From: Actinomycetes bacterium
GTDB taxonomy: Bacteria; Actinomycetota; Acidimicrobiia; Acidimicrobiales; Ilumatobacteraceae
Reading direction: 5' to 3'
NCBI GenBank assembly: GCA_027491335.1
Contig: JAIXWJ010000036.1
Coordinates: forward strand, 1-46,979
Length of the DNA stretch: 46,979 bases
This document shows, in pieces, positions 1-7,867 of this stretch. The notes under the pieces were generated by a model. The model had not been told where the DNA came from. It did no database searches and worked only from the letters and a program-made list of their open reading frames with translations. The number at the start of each line of letters is the position of its first letter. The stretch's first letter is position 1. Both the position numbers and the translations under genes were made by a program.

Positions 1-1
1 C

Positions 2-166
2 GCCGGCGGACCGTTGGCGGCGTTGCGCGGCAAACCGCGCGAGTTGGTTCGCTACGAGACCGACATCCCGGGTCTGTACCTGTGCGGCGCCGCCACGTTC
101 CCCGGGGCCGGAATCTGGGGCGCCAGCGGACGCCATTGTGCGACCCGCGTTTTACGTCACGACTAA
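2..166 (+). CDS. C-terminal fragment of NAD(P)/FAD-dependent oxidoreductase (phytoene-desaturase-like)
   Basis: The frame is open from the window edge and ends in TAA at 164-166, giving the last 54 residues of a longer protein. The visible stretch 'GLYLCGAATFPGAGIWGASG' is the C-terminal FAD-contacting motif of the phytoene dehydrogenase / amine-oxidase-like flavoprotein superfamily, in which the Gly-rich loop closes over the FAD. The N-terminal Rossmann dinucleotide motif lies outside the window, so the substrate (carotenoid, retinol-like lipid or other) cannot be told. It converges on the phosphoribosyltransferase gene on the other strand. Confidence 0.75.
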   Translation, partial: AGGPLAALRGKPRELVRYETDIPGLYLCGAATFPGAGIWGASGRHCATRVLRHD

Positions 167-170
167 TCGC

Positions 171-186
171 GGGTCGTGGATGACCC
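171..186. terminator. Short hairpin between convergent genes
   Basis: GGGTC (171-175) pairs with GACCC (182-186) around a six-base loop, in the 34-base gap between two convergent stop codons. There is no T-run, so a rho-independent terminator is only a possibility. Confidence 0.25.
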
Positions 187-200
187 AGGGTCGTGACTGA

Positions 201-698
201 TCAGGCGTCGAGCGCGACGCCGGCGCGACGGACCACCGGTTCCTGATCGCTCCAGGGGAAATTGATCCACATGTCGGTGCGCTTCCACACGTAATCGGCC
301 TGCACCACCGAGTGGGACTTCTCGTACAACACCGCGGTGCGCACCTCCCCCACCTTGCCTTCGCAGAATTGCTGCACGCTACGAAGCGTGTGTCCGGTGT
401 CGGCCACGTCGTCGGCGATGAGAATCTTCGCATCGGCCAGATCCACGAAGTCCGGCGCGGGCGGAAGAATTCGCGGCACCTCGAGTCGTTCGTCCACTCC
501 GGTGTAGAACTCGACGTTCATCGTGTAGACGTTCTTGACCGACAGCGCGTAGCCGAGTGCACCGCCGATCAACAGTCCACCGCGGGCGATCGAGAGGATC
601 ATGTCGGCTTCATAGCCGTCGTCGGCCACCATCTGAGCCAACTTGCGGGAGGCAACTCCGAAGATCTCCCACGTCATGATCTCGCGCTCGTTGGACAC
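201..698 (-). CDS. Phosphoribosyltransferase (hypoxanthine/xanthine PRTase-like)
   Basis: This 165-residue type I phosphoribosyltransferase would transfer phosphoribosyl from PRPP to a purine or related base in the cytoplasm. The PRPP-binding loop is visible as 'ILIADDVADTGHTL' (about residues 92-105), with the two adjacent acidic residues typical of the family, and 'SIARGGLLIGG' is the pyrophosphate loop upstream of it. I chose the GTG at 698 because AAGGGAG lies about 6 nt upstream. The ATG at 677 (MTWEIFG) is the alternative. The frame stays open to 809 but without a good ribosome site. Short size and motif resemble the COG2236 group of PRTases, whose exact base is often unknown. It stands alone, facing the preceding oxidoreductase. 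Confidence 0.8.
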   Translation of the reverse strand: MSNEREIMTWEIFGVASRKLAQMVADDGYEADMILSIARGGLLIGGALGYALSVKNVYTMNVEFYTGVDERLEVPRILPPAPDFVDLADAKILIADDVADTGHTLRSVQQFCEGKVGEVRTAVLYEKSHSVVQADYVWKRTDMWINFPWSDQEPVVRRAGVALDA

Positions 699-832
699 GC
701 CGACTCCCTTCAAATTGGACGACCCATGATGGACGACATCGTCCGGATCATTGCGAACTACTTCGTCCGTCATCGCAAATGTAGACGAGAGGCCACCCTC
801 GACGACCAATTCCGTCTTGACTTGTTGTCAAT

Positions 833-1645
833 TCAGACGACCGTCACGCCCTTCAGGTGATCCTTCGGAGGTGGCAGTCGAGGATCCATCCGCTGCAGTG
901 CGTCGAGAACGATCTTGGCCACGGCGAGATCGCGAACCCACTTCACATCGGCCGGGATCACGTACCACGGAGCATGGGGACGCGACGTCTCGCGCAACAC
1001 GTCCTCGTACGCGTCCTGATACAGGGGCCAGATCTCGCGATCGGTGAGATCGCTGGGGTCGTGCTTCCAACTGCTCTCGGGATTGTCGATGCGCTTTTGC
1101 AAACGCTGTCGTTGGACCTCGTGCGACACGTGCAAATAGAACTTCAGGATGGTCGTGCCCTCGTCGACGAGCAGCTGCTCGAAATCGCGAACGTGGCGGT
1201 ACCGCGCCCGCCATGTCTCTTCGGGAACAAGATTCTTCACTCGCGGAACCAAAATGTCCTCGTAGTGGCTGCGGTTCCACACGCCAACCTCACCTCGGGC
1301 CGGCGATGCCGCGTGGCAACGCCACAGGTAGTCGTGCTGCTTCTCCGCCCCGGCGGGAACCTTGAAGCTCACCACCCGAACGCCCGCCGGATTCATTCCG
1401 GTCATGACGTGACGAACCAGTCCGTCCTTGCCCGAGGCATCGCGACCCTGAAGGATGATCAACAAACTTTGGTTCGCTTCGGCCATCAGGCGGTGTTGCA
1501 GGAAGGCCATCTGACCGATCACCTTGGCCAATTCACCCTTGGCCGAATCCTTGTCCCAACCGAGCGTTTCATCGGTCGAGCGAGCCCCCAGATCGATCGG
1601 CTTGTTGGCCGGAACCATGAACTTCTTCAACATCTTGTCGACCAT
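833..1645 (-). CDS. Polyphosphate kinase 2 family protein (PPK2)
   Basis: A 270-residue PPK2 enzyme, which moves phosphate between polyphosphate and nucleotides in the cytoplasm. The Walker A motif is 'GRDASGKDG' (about residues 67-75), followed by the lid and Walker B region with 'VGVWNRSHYEDILVPRV' (about 121-137), the most conserved PPK2 block. The length fits one-domain PPK2. I cannot assign the subclass (ADP-, GDP- or AMP-preferring) from sequence alone. The ATG at 1645 has TACGGT six bases upstream and no Shine-Dalgarno sequence, which fits a leaderless transcript. Upstream, on the same strand, lies the DUF5522 gene, separated by small hairpin repeats. Confidence 0.92.
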   Translation of the reverse strand: MVDKMLKKFMVPANKPIDLGARSTDETLGWDKDSAKGELAKVIGQMAFLQHRLMAEANQSLLIILQGRDASGKDGLVRHVMTGMNPAGVRVVSFKVPAGAEKQHDYLWRCHAASPARGEVGVWNRSHYEDILVPRVKNLVPEETWRARYRHVRDFEQLLVDEGTTILKFYLHVSHEVQRQRLQKRIDNPESSWKHDPSDLTDREIWPLYQDAYEDVLRETSRPHAPWYVIPADVKWVRDLAVAKIVLDALQRMDPRLPPPKDHLKGVTVV

Positions 1646-1651
1646 GGATCA

Positions 1652-1657
1652 ACCGTA
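1652..1657 (-). promoter_or_regulatory. -10 element for leaderless ppk2 transcript
   Basis: On the minus strand TACGGT is followed by six bases and then the ATG at 1645. This places the expected transcription start at or next to the start codon. No clear -35 is seen. Confidence 0.45.
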
Positions 1658-1685
1658 TCGGAGAGTGCGTCGACCCCATGGAATC

Positions 1686-1753
1686 GTCTCGAACGGACGC
1701 AATCTCTCGTCCGTCTCGAACGGACGCAATCCCTAGTCCGTCTCGAACGGACA
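1686..1753. repeat. 27-bp tandem repeat, 2.5 copies, forming small hairpins
   Basis: Units at 1686-1712 and 1713-1739 differ at only a few positions, and a partial third unit starts at 1740. Each junction forms the inverted repeat GTCCGT-CTCGA-ACGGAC (1709-1725 and 1736-1752). The last unit runs into the 3' end and stop codon of the DUF5522 gene (TAG at 1733-1735), so the array seems to have grown from that gene's end. There is no T-run. Confidence 0.75.
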
Positions 1754-1972
1754 GTGCCGACAGCCGCTGCGACAGCAATATCCACGGTCGGCCAGGAATC
1801 GGGCCGTGAAGACCGTGTAGCCACTCACCGGATCCCGATACGTCGGTCGACGCCCGCGCACCGCCGCGTCATGGCGACGCATCACCTCGGCGTGAAATTC
1901 GGTCCCCGCCGGCAACCTGCGCTCCAGCGGAACCTCGATCCCGTCGGGGCGCAGTCGATCGGTGGAAGCCAT
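1733..1972 (-). CDS. DUF5522 family small cysteine-rich protein
   Basis: A 79-residue protein ending in 'RGYCCRSGCRHCPFETD'. The CC-x3-C-x2-C pattern preceded by 'YTVFTARFLADRGYC' is the DUF5522 signature. The four cysteines suggest metal or Fe-S binding, but the function of the family is not known to me. The ATG at 1972 was chosen because the conserved region follows it closely; a longer frame upstream would run into the promoter of the divergent ABC transporter operon. GACAAT lies five bases upstream of this ATG. Its 3' end overlaps the 27-bp tandem repeat. Confidence 0.7.
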   Translation of the reverse strand: MASTDRLRPDGIEVPLERRLPAGTEFHAEVMRRHDAAVRGRRPTYRDPVSGYTVFTARFLADRGYCCRSGCRHCPFETD

Positions 1973-2028
1973 GGACCATTGTCGCCCACAATCCTCGGCA
2001 ACGCCTGATCGAAATTCTGACGTCTTCC

Positions 2029-2056
2029 TTGACCCCGGCGAACCACCGACTAGGGT
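2029..2056 (+). promoter_or_regulatory. Sigma-70-type promoter of the peptide ABC transporter operon
   Basis: TTGACC at 2029-2034 and TAGGGT at 2051-2056 are separated by 16 bases, the best-formed promoter in the window. Transcription would start near 2063, exactly at the GTG of a short leader ORF, about 100 bases before the binding-protein gene. Confidence 0.65.
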
Positions 2057-2062
2057 ACGAGC

Positions 2063-2167
2063 GTGCACGACGGTGGGGGCCGCGAGACGTCTGCTTCCCC
2101 GATCGTCGTCACGACGTCAACAACTCCGGTTCCGTCGGATCCGGTCGACAAGGGGGAAAGCACGTGA
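2063..2167 (+). CDS. Possible 34-residue leaderless leader peptide
   Basis: A GTG lies six bases after the TAGGGT -10 box, and the frame runs 34 codons to a TGA (2165-2167) that overlaps the GTG start of the binding-protein gene (2164-2166). This is the same GTGA overlap used between true genes of this operon. The peptide is rich in Thr, Ser, Pro and Asp and has no transmembrane segment or recognised motif. Translation could couple ribosomes onto the next gene, which also has its own ribosome site (AAGGGGGAAAG). It could equally be an untranslated leader that happens to be open. Confidence 0.4.
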   Translation: MHDGGGRETSASPIVVTTSTTPVPSDPVDKGEST

Positions 2168-3861
2168 AATCACGCAAACTGCGCTCGGGGCGTGTCCTCG
2201 GCGCGACGCTTGCGGGCCTCATGATCTTCACCGTTGCCTGTGGTGGCAACGATGACGGCAGCGGCTCGGGCGACACCGAGACAACCGATGGTGGCTCCGG
2301 CAACGAGGGCCCCACCACCGAAGCACCGACCACCGAACCCGAAGGCGACCCCGTTCCCGGTGGCACGCTTCGCTACGGAATCGAGGCCGACGTCGACGGA
2401 TTGAACCCGACCTCGTCGGCCCTGTCGGCACCGGGTCTCTTCATGGCCAACATGGTGTTCGACACCTTGGCCGCCGTCGACACCGAGGGCAATGCCGTTC
2501 CCTATCTGGCCGAGTCGTTCACGCCGTCGGCCGACTTCAAGTCCTGGACCATCAAGGTGCGCGAAGGCATCAAGTTCCACGACGGCACCGACCTCACCGC
2601 CGATGCCCTCATCAAGGCCTTCGAGCTGGAGCGCACCGACCCCCTCGTGGGTCTGGCCGTCAAGCCGTACTACCCCGAGACCGGAGCCGTCGAGCGCATC
2701 GACGATTTCACGGTGAAGTACAACCTGCTCGAGCCGAACATGTTCTTCCCGCACGCCGTCACCGGACAGCTCGGTTACATCCCGTCGCCCACGTGGGTGG
2801 ACGCGGCCTTGGCCGACCCGACGCTGAACCAGGAGCCGGTTGGCACCGGACCGTTCAAGTACGACAGCCGTAGCCAGGACTCTGTCACCAGGTTCGTGCG
2901 CAACGACGAATACTGGAACGGAACCGTGTGGCTCGACGCCGTCGAGTTCTACCCCGTCACCGATCCCGACACCCGCGTGGAGTTGCTGCTCAACGGCGAA
3001 CTGGAAGGCATGCAGACCACCGACCCCGCTCAGTTCGTCTCGTTGCGCGAGGATTCGTCGATCGTCAACGCCTTCGACGACACCGCCGAGGAGAGTTTCG
3101 TCATGATCAACTCGTCGAAGGCTCCCTTCGACGACATTCGTGCCCGCAAGGCCCTCACGCTGGCCACGCCGCGTCAGAAGTACAACGAGCTGTTCGGACT
3201 GGGCGAGAACCGTCTCGCCGACCAGATGTTCACCCCGGAGAGCCCGTACTACAACCCCGACGTGAAGCAGGAAGCCGATGACCCGGACGCCGCCGTCGCG
3301 CTGGCCACCGAGTACTGCGGCGAGTTCCCCGAAAACTGCACCGAGGGCAAGATCAACATGGAATTCCAGTGGTCCGGTCCCGCCGTGGTCCAGACCCGCA
3401 TCGCCGATCTGTTCGACGAAGCGTGGAGCGTGGCGTTCAACGTGACGCGCCAGGAGATCCAGCAGGACCTGCACATCCAGGAAACCGCTCTGGGTGCCTA
3501 CAACGTGGTCACTTGGCGTCAGTTCGGCGCCGACGACCCGTGGGCCGACAACGTGTGGTTGATGTGTCGCACCGTGGGTGGCCTGGCCCTGAACTGGCCG
3601 CGCTTCTGCGACGAGGCTCGCGACGAGTTGCTCCTGCAGGCGATCAACACCGATGACCAAGCCGAGCGCGTGAGCATCTACCAGCAGGTGTCGCAGAACA
3701 TCAACGAGGCCTACACCTACATCTTCCTGCAGCACACCATCTGGGCGAACCCGATGAAGGACACCGTGCGCGGCGTCTGCAATCGCACCTCGCCCGAGGG
3801 TGTGGCACTGAAGTGCTACAGCAACGGTCGCTCCTGGTTCAACACCGCTTGGATGGGCTGA
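2164..3861 (+). CDS. Peptide ABC transporter substrate-binding lipoprotein (SBP_bac_5)
   Basis: A 565-residue family 5 solute-binding protein, the extracytoplasmic receptor of a Dpp/Opp-type importer. The start is GTG at 2164, with AAGGGGGAAAG upstream. Residues 1-30 form a lipoprotein signal with charged 'KSRKLRSGR', a hydrophobic core and the lipobox 'TVAC', so the protein should be anchored by a lipidated cysteine. A Gly/Ser/Thr/Glu-rich linker of about 40 residues follows, then the SBP_bac_5 fold beginning 'GGTLRYGIEADVDGLNP'. The length is normal. The ligand (oligopeptide, dipeptide or other) is not readable. It is first in an operon with two permeases and two ATPases. Confidence 0.93.
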   Translation: MKSRKLRSGRVLGATLAGLMIFTVACGGNDDGSGSGDTETTDGGSGNEGPTTEAPTTEPEGDPVPGGTLRYGIEADVDGLNPTSSALSAPGLFMANMVFDTLAAVDTEGNAVPYLAESFTPSADFKSWTIKVREGIKFHDGTDLTADALIKAFELERTDPLVGLAVKPYYPETGAVERIDDFTVKYNLLEPNMFFPHAVTGQLGYIPSPTWVDAALADPTLNQEPVGTGPFKYDSRSQDSVTRFVRNDEYWNGTVWLDAVEFYPVTDPDTRVELLLNGELEGMQTTDPAQFVSLREDSSIVNAFDDTAEESFVMINSSKAPFDDIRARKALTLATPRQKYNELFGLGENRLADQMFTPESPYYNPDVKQEADDPDAAVALATEYCGEFPENCTEGKINMEFQWSGPAVVQTRIADLFDEAWSVAFNVTRQEIQQDLHIQETALGAYNVVTWRQFGADDPWADNVWLMCRTVGGLALNWPRFCDEARDELLLQAINTDDQAERVSIYQQVSQNINEAYTYIFLQHTIWANPMKDTVRGVCNRTSPEGVALKCYSNGRSWFNTAWMG

Positions 3862-3882
3862 TTCGACCCATCGGTCGGAATC
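3852..3882 (+). other. Two competing hairpins between binding-protein and permease genes
   Basis: GATGGG (3852-3857) pairs with CCCATC (3867-3872) across the stop codon. GATTCGACC (3860-3868) can instead pair with GGTCGGAATC (3873-3882) with one bulged base. The two cannot form together. A hairpin here often stabilises or attenuates the message of the binding protein relative to the membrane genes. No T-run follows. Confidence 0.4.
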
Positions 3883-3906
3883 AGAAGAGAAAATGAGCAC
3901 TGACCG

Positions 3907-4863
3907 ATGAGGTTCTGGTTGCAGCGGGTCGCCATGGCGGTTCTGTTGTTGTTGTCCGTGAGCGCGCTCACGTTCGGCGCAATGAACATCCTTGGCGACC
4001 CGCTGTTCAACATTCTCGGCCCCGTGGCCGGGGACGTGAACAATCCCGACAGCGTCAAGTTGATCGAAAAGGCCAAGGCCGAATTCGATCTCGACGAACC
4101 CTTGGTGGTTCGCTACGGACTCTGGCTGTCCGACTTCGTCCGTGGCGACATGGGCGTGCAGTTCAGTTCGGACGGCCAGCCTCCGGTGAGCGACCTCATC
4201 AAGGAACGACTACCCAGAACGGCCACGCTCGTTCTGCTGGCCCAACTGATGGCCATCGTCATCGCCATTCCGTGGGCTCTGGCCACCGCATCCAGAGCAG
4301 GAAAATTGTCCGACCGCATCTCGACCATGAACACCTTCTTCTTGGTCGCGATGCCCAACTTCGCGTTGGCGATCATCCTGAAGTTCGTGTTGTCCATCAA
4401 GTTGGGATGGATGCCACTCACCTACGTCGCCAACGACCCCTTGTCGTCGCGCTTGTGGCAGATGGTGCTGCCCGCGCTCACCATCGCCCTGCCGGTGGCG
4501 GCCGTCTTCCAACGCCTTCTGCGCACCGATCTCATCACCACCTTGCAGCAGGACTTCATCCTGATGGCGCGCGCCAAGGGACTGTCACGCCGTCGCGTGC
4601 TGTTCCGTCACGCGTTGCGACCGTCGTTGTTCAGCTTCATCACCGTGGTCGGTTTGAACACCGGTGCCCTCATCGGCGGATCCATCGTGGTCGAGACGAT
4701 CTTCCGAATTCCCGGTATCGGTTCCAGTCTCGTGGAATCGGTTCTGCGCGAGGACTTCCCCGTGGTGTTGGCGATCGTCATGATCGTGGCCGTGGCCTTC
4801 GTCCTGATCAATCTTCTCGTCGACATCCTGTACTCCATCATCGACCCGAGAGTGAGACGATGA
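3907..4863 (+). CDS. Peptide ABC transporter permease (DppB-type)
   Basis: A 318-residue inner-membrane permease of the binding-protein-dependent (BPD_transp_1) family. It shows an N-terminal membrane segment ('AVLLLLSVSALTFGAMN'), a periplasmic region and about five further segments. The EAA loop that docks with the ATPases is 'MARAKGLSRRRVLFRHALRPS' (residues about 219-239). It pairs with the DppC-type permease, whose ATG overlaps its TGA. Just upstream a five-codon frame with an SD-like AGAAGAG (ATG 3893 to TGA 3910) overlaps this start as ATGA, which may hand ribosomes to this gene; AGAAGAG itself is otherwise 7-13 bases too far for this ATG. Confidence 0.93.
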   Translation: MRFWLQRVAMAVLLLLSVSALTFGAMNILGDPLFNILGPVAGDVNNPDSVKLIEKAKAEFDLDEPLVVRYGLWLSDFVRGDMGVQFSSDGQPPVSDLIKERLPRTATLVLLAQLMAIVIAIPWALATASRAGKLSDRISTMNTFFLVAMPNFALAIILKFVLSIKLGWMPLTYVANDPLSSRLWQMVLPALTIALPVAAVFQRLLRTDLITTLQQDFILMARAKGLSRRRVLFRHALRPSLFSFITVVGLNTGALIGGSIVVETIFRIPGIGSSLVESVLREDFPVVLAIVMIVAVAFVLINLLVDILYSIIDPRVRR

Positions 4864-5786
4864 GCGACACCGACAATCTCGTGCACGCCGTCGACACGAC
4901 CGACGGCGGTGCCACGAATCCCGCCGACAGTCCCGCCGACGAGGCCGTGAAGCGCCGCCTGGGTTGGGGTTTCTGGCTCTGCATCGGATGGATCGTTCTG
5001 ATGATCGTCCTGGCCTTCTTGGCCCCGTACCTGTCCATCAAGGATCCCAACGCCAACTTCATCGACATGAGCGGCAAGGGACGGCCGCCGTACGGCCCCT
5101 CCATGGATCATTGGTTCGGCACCGACAAGGACGCGCGCGACATTTTTTCGCGCACGTTGTACGGAGCCCGAATCTCGCTCACCGTCGGATTCGTGGCCAT
5201 CGCGTTCGGTTTGTTGGTGGGCGGCACCCTCGGCATCTTGGCGGGCTACTTCCGTGGCTGGTTCGACCGCATCATCTCGTTCGTCTTCGTGATCCTGCTG
5301 TCGTTCCCCTCGCTCGTGCTGGCCATCATGCTCACGTCGCTCATCGAGCGCAGCCTGCTCACGATTTCTTTGGTGTTGGGCGTTCTTTCCATCGCGCCCG
5401 TCGGCCGACTCGCGCGTGCATCCACTTTGCAATACGCCGATCGAGAGTTCGTCACCGCCGCGCGTCAGATCGGCGCCACGAACCGTCGCATCATCATGCG
5501 CGAATTGCTTCCCAACGTCGTGATCCCCATGGGCGCGTTGGCCCTGTTGGGCATGGCGGTGGCCATCGTGGCCGAGGGCGGCTTGGCCTTCCTCGGATTG
5601 TCCGTCGAGAAGGGCATCACCTGGGGCTTCCTGATTCAGTTGGGTTCCGAAGGGTCCACCACCCTGCAGAAGTCCCCGTGGATCGCCTTCTTCCCCATCT
5701 TCGTGCTGTTCTTCACGGTTCTCGCCTTGAACTTCGCCGGTGACCGTCTGCGCACCTACCTCGACGTGAAGGAGTCCGCACTGTGA
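4860..5786 (+). CDS. Peptide ABC transporter permease (DppC-type)
   Basis: A 308-residue partner permease. After a polar N-terminus comes a first membrane segment ('FWLCIGWIVLMIVLAFLAPY'), the OppC-type N-terminal region with 'HWFGTDKDARDIFSRTLYGA', which is highly typical of DppC/OppC, then about five segments. The EAA loop is 'VTAARQIGATNRRIIMRELLP'. The ATG at 4860 overlaps the previous stop (ATGA), so translation is coupled. It ends by overlapping the GTG of the first ATPase. The substrate follows from the binding protein and stays undefined. Confidence 0.93.
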   Translation: MSDTDNLVHAVDTTDGGATNPADSPADEAVKRRLGWGFWLCIGWIVLMIVLAFLAPYLSIKDPNANFIDMSGKGRPPYGPSMDHWFGTDKDARDIFSRTLYGARISLTVGFVAIAFGLLVGGTLGILAGYFRGWFDRIISFVFVILLSFPSLVLAIMLTSLIERSLLTISLVLGVLSIAPVGRLARASTLQYADREFVTAARQIGATNRRIIMRELLPNVVIPMGALALLGMAVAIVAEGGLAFLGLSVEKGITWGFLIQLGSEGSTTLQKSPWIAFFPIFVLFFTVLALNFAGDRLRTYLDVKESAL

Positions 5787-6841
5787 TCGAGAACGGCGCC
5801 GACGTCGAGATGCTGCTCGAAATCTCGGATCTGAAGACCCACTTCCGCACCCCGCGAGGCACCGTTCGAGCCGTCGACGGTGTGTCGCTCACCCTCGAGC
5901 GCGGCAAGGCCCTCGGCATCGTGGGCGAATCCGGTTCGGGAAAGACGATCTTGTCGCGCTCCATCATGGGTTTGCTGCCACGTCACGGTGTCATCCGAGA
6001 GGGCTCGGTGAAGTTCCGAGGACAGGAGATCCTGGGTAAGTCGACCAAGGAGATGCAGAGCGTCTGGGGCCGCGAGATGGCCATGATCTTCCAGGACCCC
6101 ATGACCTCGCTCAATCCGGTCATGAAGGTCGGTCGACAGATCGCCGAGCCGCTGATGCTTCACCTCGGCATGAGCAAGGCCGAAGCCCGCCAGACCGCCG
6201 AGAAGTTGTTGCGCGACGTCCGCATCCCCGAGGCCACGCGTCGCCTCGATCAGTATCCGCACGAGTTGTCCGGCGGCATGCGTCAACGCGTGATGATCGC
6301 GATCGCCTTGGCGTGCGGACCCACTCTTTTGTTCGCCGACGAGCCCACCACCGCGCTCGACGTCACGGTTCAGGCCCAGATTCTCGAGCTCATCAACGAG
6401 CAACGCCGCGATCGCAACATGAGCCTGATCCTGGTCACCCACGACCTCGGTGTCGTCGCCGGCTTCACCGACGAGATCGCGGTCATGTACGGCGGCAAGT
6501 TGGTCGAGAAGGCTCCCACCAAGGTTCTCTTCGAGCGCATGAAGATGCCCTACACCGAGGCCTTGCTGCAGAGCATCCCGCGGTTGGATCAGCCGTCGCA
6601 CTCTCGACTGGCCGTCATTCCCGGCCGTCCACCCGATCTGGTCAATCCGCCCAAGGGTTGTCGCTTCGCGCCTCGTTGCGCGTACGCCCGCGACCGGTGC
6701 CTCACCGAGGAACCACAACTCACCGTGGCCGAAAGCCCCGACCACGTGTACGCGTGCCACTATCCCGTCGGTTCGCCCGAGTACCACGAGCGTCGCGTCG
6801 AACTATCGAAAGCGTCCACCGCGGTGGGAGGTTCAATCTGA
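5783..6841 (+). CDS. Peptide ABC transporter ATP-binding protein (DppD-type)
   Basis: A 352-residue ATPase that energises import at the inner face of the membrane. Visible motifs are Walker A 'GESGSGKT', Q-loop 'MIFQDPMTSLNP', signature 'LSGGMRQR', Walker B 'LLFADEPT', D-loop 'ALD' and switch His in 'LVTHD'. The C-terminal oligopeptide-type extension is present, with 'GCRFAPRCAYARDRC', whose four cysteines are the pattern that binds a [4Fe-4S] cluster in some DppD/OppD proteins. It starts with GTG at 5783 (GTGA overlap) and ends overlapping the next ATG by one base. Confidence 0.95.
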   Translation: MIENGADVEMLLEISDLKTHFRTPRGTVRAVDGVSLTLERGKALGIVGESGSGKTILSRSIMGLLPRHGVIREGSVKFRGQEILGKSTKEMQSVWGREMAMIFQDPMTSLNPVMKVGRQIAEPLMLHLGMSKAEARQTAEKLLRDVRIPEATRRLDQYPHELSGGMRQRVMIAIALACGPTLLFADEPTTALDVTVQAQILELINEQRRDRNMSLILVTHDLGVVAGFTDEIAVMYGGKLVEKAPTKVLFERMKMPYTEALLQSIPRLDQPSHSRLAVIPGRPPDLVNPPKGCRFAPRCAYARDRCLTEEPQLTVAESPDHVYACHYPVGSPEYHERRVELSKASTAVGGSI

Positions 6842-7866
6842 TGGCCGGCACCGGAAAAGCGCATCTGCGACCCGAGGGCGAGGCCCTTCTCCGGGTCGAG
6901 GATCTGGTGGTCGAGTTCCCCGTCGGGCGCACCGGCTTGAAGGTGAACGCGGTCACCGGCATCTCCTTCGACGTGTTGCGTGGCGAGACCCTCGGCATCG
7001 TGGGCGAGTCCGGATGCGGCAAGAGCACCACGGGGCGCGCGATCATGCAGTTGCCTCGTCCCACGTCGGGAAGCATCGTCTTCGACGGACAAGACCTCAC
7101 CAAGCTCGACAATGACGCCATGCGGGCCGCTCGCACGAAGGTCCAGATGATCTTCCAGGACCCCATCTCATCGCTGAATCCTCGGCGCAAGGTTCGTGAC
7201 ATCGTCATGGAGCCGCTCAGCATCTGGAAGCGTGGCACCAAGGAAGAGCAAGGGGCGGCGGTCGACAAGGTGCTCGAAGAGGTTGGCATCGACCCGCAAC
7301 GCGCGGCCGAGAGCCTCCCCCACCAGTTCTCCGGTGGACAGTGCCAGCGCATCTCGATCGCGCGATCGCTCGTGCTCGATCCTCGGATGATCATTTGCGA
7401 CGAGCCCGTGTCGGCCCTCGACGTCAGCGTCCAGGCGCAAGTCCTCAATCTCCTCGAGGATCTGAAGAAGGCCTACGGGCTCACGCTCATCTTCATCGCG
7501 CACGATCTGGCCGTCGTGAAGAACATCAGTGATCGAGTGGCCGTCATGTACCTGGGCAAATTCTGCGAGATCGGTGCGAGCGACGACATGTACGCGCGAC
7601 CCGCCCACCCGTACACCAAGGTCCTGCTCGATTCGATCCCCGTGCCCGATCCGAACGTGGCCGTGGGCAAAGTGGCCGTCGAGGGTGAACCTCCCTCCCC
7701 GGTGAATCCCCCCTCCGGATGTCGTTTCAATCCGCGCTGTCCGAGTGCCTCCGATCGTTGCCGTAGCGAGGAACCGACGTTGCGTGAAGTCGAGCCCGGG
7801 CATTTCGTGGCCTGCCACCATCCGTTTTTCGGTGGCGAGGCTCCGGTGTCGGTGCGCACCGCCTGA
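6841..7866 (+). CDS. Peptide ABC transporter ATP-binding protein (DppF-type)
   Basis: A 341-residue second ATPase, forming the heterodimer with the DppD-type subunit. Motifs are Walker A 'GESGCGKST', Q-loop 'MIFQDPISSLNP', signature 'FSGGQCQR', Walker B 'MIICDEPVSALD' and 'FIAHD'. The C-terminal oligo_HPY region 'GCRFNPRCPSASDRC' again carries four cysteines. The signature 'FSGGQCQR' has Cys where Arg or Gln is usual, a small departure that should not stop activity. The gene is last in the operon and ends one base before the stop of the convergent enoyl-CoA hydratase. Confidence 0.94.
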   Translation: MAGTGKAHLRPEGEALLRVEDLVVEFPVGRTGLKVNAVTGISFDVLRGETLGIVGESGCGKSTTGRAIMQLPRPTSGSIVFDGQDLTKLDNDAMRAARTKVQMIFQDPISSLNPRRKVRDIVMEPLSIWKRGTKEEQGAAVDKVLEEVGIDPQRAAESLPHQFSGGQCQRISIARSLVLDPRMIICDEPVSALDVSVQAQVLNLLEDLKKAYGLTLIFIAHDLAVVKNISDRVAVMYLGKFCEIGASDDMYARPAHPYTKVLLDSIPVPDPNVAVGKVAVEGEPPSPVNPPSGCRFNPRCPSASDRCRSEEPTLREVEPGHFVACHHPFFGGEAPVSVRTA

Positions 7867-7867
7867 A

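Noticed and set aside
1709-1752. Rho-independent terminator upstream of ppk2
   Set aside because: The stems are only six base pairs and no T-run follows on either strand.
2170-3900. Long open frame antisense to the ABC binding-protein gene
   Set aside because: It mirrors the codon pattern of a clear solute-binding protein, has no ribosome site and resembles no family. High GC leaves such antisense frames open. The same holds for 31687-34344 and 36435-39302 on the plus strand.
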